This document shows positions 4,192-6,299 of a stretch of DNA of 6,299 bases, piece by piece. The notes below the pieces were generated by a model. It was given only the letters and a program-made list of their open reading frames with translations. It did not search any database and had not been told where the DNA came from. Origin of the DNA: Pseudomonadota bacterium (GTDB lineage: Bacteria; Myxococcota_A; Polyangia; Haliangiales; Haliangiaceae); contig JAEYYY010000514.1 of NCBI GenBank assembly GCA_023430775.1, positions 1-6,299 of the forward strand. Reading direction: 5' to 3'. Position 1 is the stretch's first letter. Each line of letters opens with the position of its first letter. The translations under genes and the position numbers were made by a program.

Positions 4192-6299
4192 ATGCGCCGG
4201 CGGATCCGCTCTCTGATCGCCTTTGTCTCGATCTCGCTGAGCTGCCGGACGCCGGTCCCGGTCACGCCCGCACCACCTCGGCCCGCACCGCCGCCCGCAC
4301 AGCTCGCGAGCACCGCTCGGCCGACGGTCGCGCTCGAACCGTCCGAGCACGGCAAGGTCGAGGTGCGGATGATCGATGCCGGTGCCGCGGCGACCGAGCT
4401 CGCGATCACGCCGCTCACCGAGGCCGAGCTGTCGCCGCTGCTCGCCCGGCTCGATCCGCTGCCGGCCACGCCTCCGGCGCCACCCGCGATGCGTGCTCCG
4501 TCGGCCGCCCCTGCTCCGGCCACGCCGGTCGCGCCGATCGCGCTGGTGCCAAGCTCGGGCACGCAGATCCCCGACGTGGCTCCTGCACCGATGACACCGG
4601 CGCCGGTCGCGATCGAGCCTCACGCGGAGCCCGAGATCCTGCCGTCGGGACAGGTCGCTGCGGTGTCGGAGATCCACGTCCGGTTCGCCGAGCCGATGAT
4701 CGCCGTCGCCGAGATCGGGGTGGCGAAGCAACCGCCCGCCACGATCTCGCCGCCGGTCGCCGGAGACTGGCGGTGGATCGACACCCGCGTCGCGCGCTTC
4801 ACCGCGAAGTCTCGCTTTCCAGGCGCCACCGACTTCACCGTCACCGTGCCGGCGGGAACGCGCGCGCTGGCGGGCAACGTGCTCGCCAAGGCGACGGTCG
4901 GGACGTTCGCGACGCCGGCGATCCAGCTCGAGCATGTCGGCTTCCGCCGGCCGACGCGCGTCGATCAACCGATCGTGCTGGCGTTCGATCAGCCGTTCGA
5001 TGCCGGCGCGATCGCGAAGCACCTGCGCATCGAGGCCGCGCGCAAGCCGGTGGCATTCGAGCCGGTGACGCTCGAGCGCGCGAAGCTGGTGTGGGACACC
5101 GATCCGCGGTTCGCGAACGGCAAGTTCGAGCTGCCGCCGCACCACTTGATCCTGGCGCCGAAGACCACGTGGCCCGCCGGCAGCGAGCTCGCGGTGATCC
5201 TCGGCGCCGGTGCCCCGTCGCGCGAAGGCCCGCGCGTCACCACCAAGGAGTCGGTGCGCGACACGTTCGTCGTCCGCCCGTTCGTGCTCGACGGCCTGCG
5301 CTGCAGCGAGCGGGGACCACCGAAGCGCGCCGGCCGGCGCTGCGGAGCGAACGGCTTCTTCGACGTCGTGATGTCGAGCCGGATCCCGAAATGGCGGGCC
5401 GACCAGGTGCTCGTCGACGGCAAGATCATCGACAAGGACGGCGGCACCTACTCGATCCGCGTGCGCGCTCCGTCGACCGTCGGCACCACGCACACGCTCG
5501 AGGTCGCCGACGATCTCGTCGACGAGTACGGGCAGAAGCTGACCGGTCCGCGCACGGCGACGTTCACCACGGTGCCGCAGGAGCACTACTCGTACATGTC
5601 CGGCGAGAGCGGGCTCGTGATCCTCGACCCGCGCTACACGATCCCGCAGTGGCACGTCGAGGCCGCCGCGATCGCCTCGATGCGGATCCAGCTCTATCGC
5701 GTCACGCCGGCAGACTACTTCGCGTTCAAGAAGCTCGAGCAGCGCGACGGCCGCGGCACCCCACCCGGCAAGCTGGTCTACGACAAGGTCCACGTCGTCG
5801 GTCCGCGCCACGGCGTTCGCGCGCGCGTCGATCTGCGGCCCGCGCTCACCGATGGCATCGGCCATGTCGTCGCCTTCGCCACCGCCACCGCGGAACCCGG
5901 CAAGCCGATCGCTTACCAGCCGCGGGTGCTGGCGTGGCTCCAGGTCACCAAGCTCGGCGTCGCGGCGCGGTTCGACAGCGAACGTGTCCATGCATGGGCG
6001 ACGCAGATCGATAGCGCGCGGTTCCTGTCGCCGATCGCCGGCGGGCAGCTGTCGCTGCTCGTCGACGGCGCCTCGGGTGTTGCCGGCACCGCGAGCGACG
6101 CCGAGGGTCACGCCGCGCTCGATTTCCCCGCGCCGGCGAGACGCGCTCCGCCGAAGGATGATGACGAGGAGCCCCCGCCACGCGACGCGCTGCTGCTGTT
6201 GACCTCCGGTAGCGACGCCGTGTTCGAGGCGATCGATCGCAGCGAGCGCAGCGTTCGCGTCAACGATGCGCGGTGGTACGTCACCGACGATCGCTTCAC
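4192..6299 (+). CDS. Alpha-2-macroglobulin family protein, N-terminal part
   Basis: The frame is open from ATG 4192 to the window edge: 702 complete codons without a stop, the start of a family usually about 1500-2000 residues long. Bacterial alpha-2-macroglobulins are envelope proteins thought to trap attacking proteases. MRRRIRSLIAFVSISLSC is a short basic, then hydrophobic signal peptide ending at C18, a non-ideal lipobox (SLSC) that still suggests a lipoprotein. Residues about 19-145 are a Pro/Ala-rich spacer. The region near 145-230 (VRFAEPMI, then WRWIDTRVARF at 193-203 and TVTVPAGTRALAG) and the later MRIQLYRVTPADYF (497-510) match my recollection of N-terminal modules in myxobacterial members. 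C371 and C384 are the only other cysteines and could form a disulfide. A charged Pro-rich insert KDDDEEPPP lies at 655-663. The last residues, ARWYVTDDRF, look like the entry to the MG2 domain ('...DRxxYRPGE'). Thioester and bait regions lie beyond the window. GTG 4174 is an alternative start; no clear ribosome-binding site is seen for either. Confidence 0.85.
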   Translation, partial: MRRRIRSLIAFVSISLSCRTPVPVTPAPPRPAPPPAQLASTARPTVALEPSEHGKVEVRMIDAGAAATELAITPLTEAELSPLLARLDPLPATPPAPPAMRAPSAAPAPATPVAPIALVPSSGTQIPDVAPAPMTPAPVAIEPHAEPEILPSGQVAAVSEIHVRFAEPMIAVAEIGVAKQPPATISPPVAGDWRWIDTRVARFTAKSRFPGATDFTVTVPAGTRALAGNVLAKATVGTFATPAIQLEHVGFRRPTRVDQPIVLAFDQPFDAGAIAKHLRIEAARKPVAFEPVTLERAKLVWDTDPRFANGKFELPPHHLILAPKTTWPAGSELAVILGAGAPSREGPRVTTKESVRDTFVVRPFVLDGLRCSERGPPKRAGRRCGANGFFDVVMSSRIPKWRADQVLVDGKIIDKDGGTYSIRVRAPSTVGTTHTLEVADDLVDEYGQKLTGPRTATFTTVPQEHYSYMSGESGLVILDPRYTIPQWHVEAAAIASMRIQLYRVTPADYFAFKKLEQRDGRGTPPGKLVYDKVHVVGPRHGVRARVDLRPALTDGIGHVVAFATATAEPGKPIAYQPRVLAWLQVTKLGVAARFDSERVHAWATQIDSARFLSPIAGGQLSLLVDGASGVAGTASDAEGHAALDFPAPARRAPPKDDDEEPPPRDALLLLTSGSDAVFEAIDRSERSVRVNDARWYVTDDRF

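Noticed and set aside
4177..6111. Long minus-strand and second-frame open readings across the macroglobulin gene (also 4050-6014 on +)
   Set aside because: Products are Arg-rich with no recognisable domain. The frame from ATG 4192 gives a signal peptide and family motifs and stays open to the window end.

Overview
The window is very GC-rich with strong third-position G/C bias. Every gene lies on the + strand, tightly packed. The gene types (a hybrid histidine kinase with a seven-helix membrane sensor, a lipoprotein-like bacterial alpha-2-macroglobulin, a glycosyltransferase pair) and the GTG starts fit a myxobacterium-like genome (Myxococcota, possibly Polyangia/Haliangiales). That placement is an inference from style, not from a marker gene.

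Layout: (1) bases 1-312, the C-terminal end of a GT4-type glycosyltransferase whose start lies outside the window; (2) 309-1214, a family-2 (GT-A) glycosyltransferase joined to the first gene by a 4-base GTGA overlap; (3) 1217-1414, a 198-bp non-coding element with 37-bp terminal inverted repeats (35 of 37 paired), flanked by a perfect 6-bp direct repeat GTGAGC, most simply a MITE-like insertion with target-site duplication; (4) 1415-1873, a small four-helix membrane protein resembling the VTT/YqaA (DedA-like) group; (5) 1895-4153, a hybrid sensor kinase, 7TM-PAS-HisKA-HATPase-REC, with all signature residues present; (6) 4192 to the window end, the first ~702 residues of an alpha-2-macroglobulin-family protein with a lipoprotein-like signal peptide.

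The most interesting point is where the element inserted. Removing the 198-bp element and one copy of the 6-bp duplication makes the family-2 glycosyltransferase stop and the membrane-protein start collapse into another GTGA overlap, the same junction that joins the first two genes. The element therefore appears to have landed in a translational-coupling junction, and its target-site duplication regenerated both an intact stop (TGA) for the upstream gene and an intact start (GTG) for the downstream gene. The element's right end also places a GGAG Shine-Dalgarno-like sequence ahead of that start. Inside the element are two weaker inverted copies of the end motif, giving a nested + + - - arrangement.

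Functionally, the two glycosyltransferases probably act together in making a surface polysaccharide or glycolipid, with the small membrane protein formerly translated with them. The kinase and the macroglobulin follow with short gaps (21 and 38 bp) and could be co-transcribed, but nothing in the sequence proves a functional link. No RNA genes, CRISPR arrays or convincing intrinsic terminators were seen.
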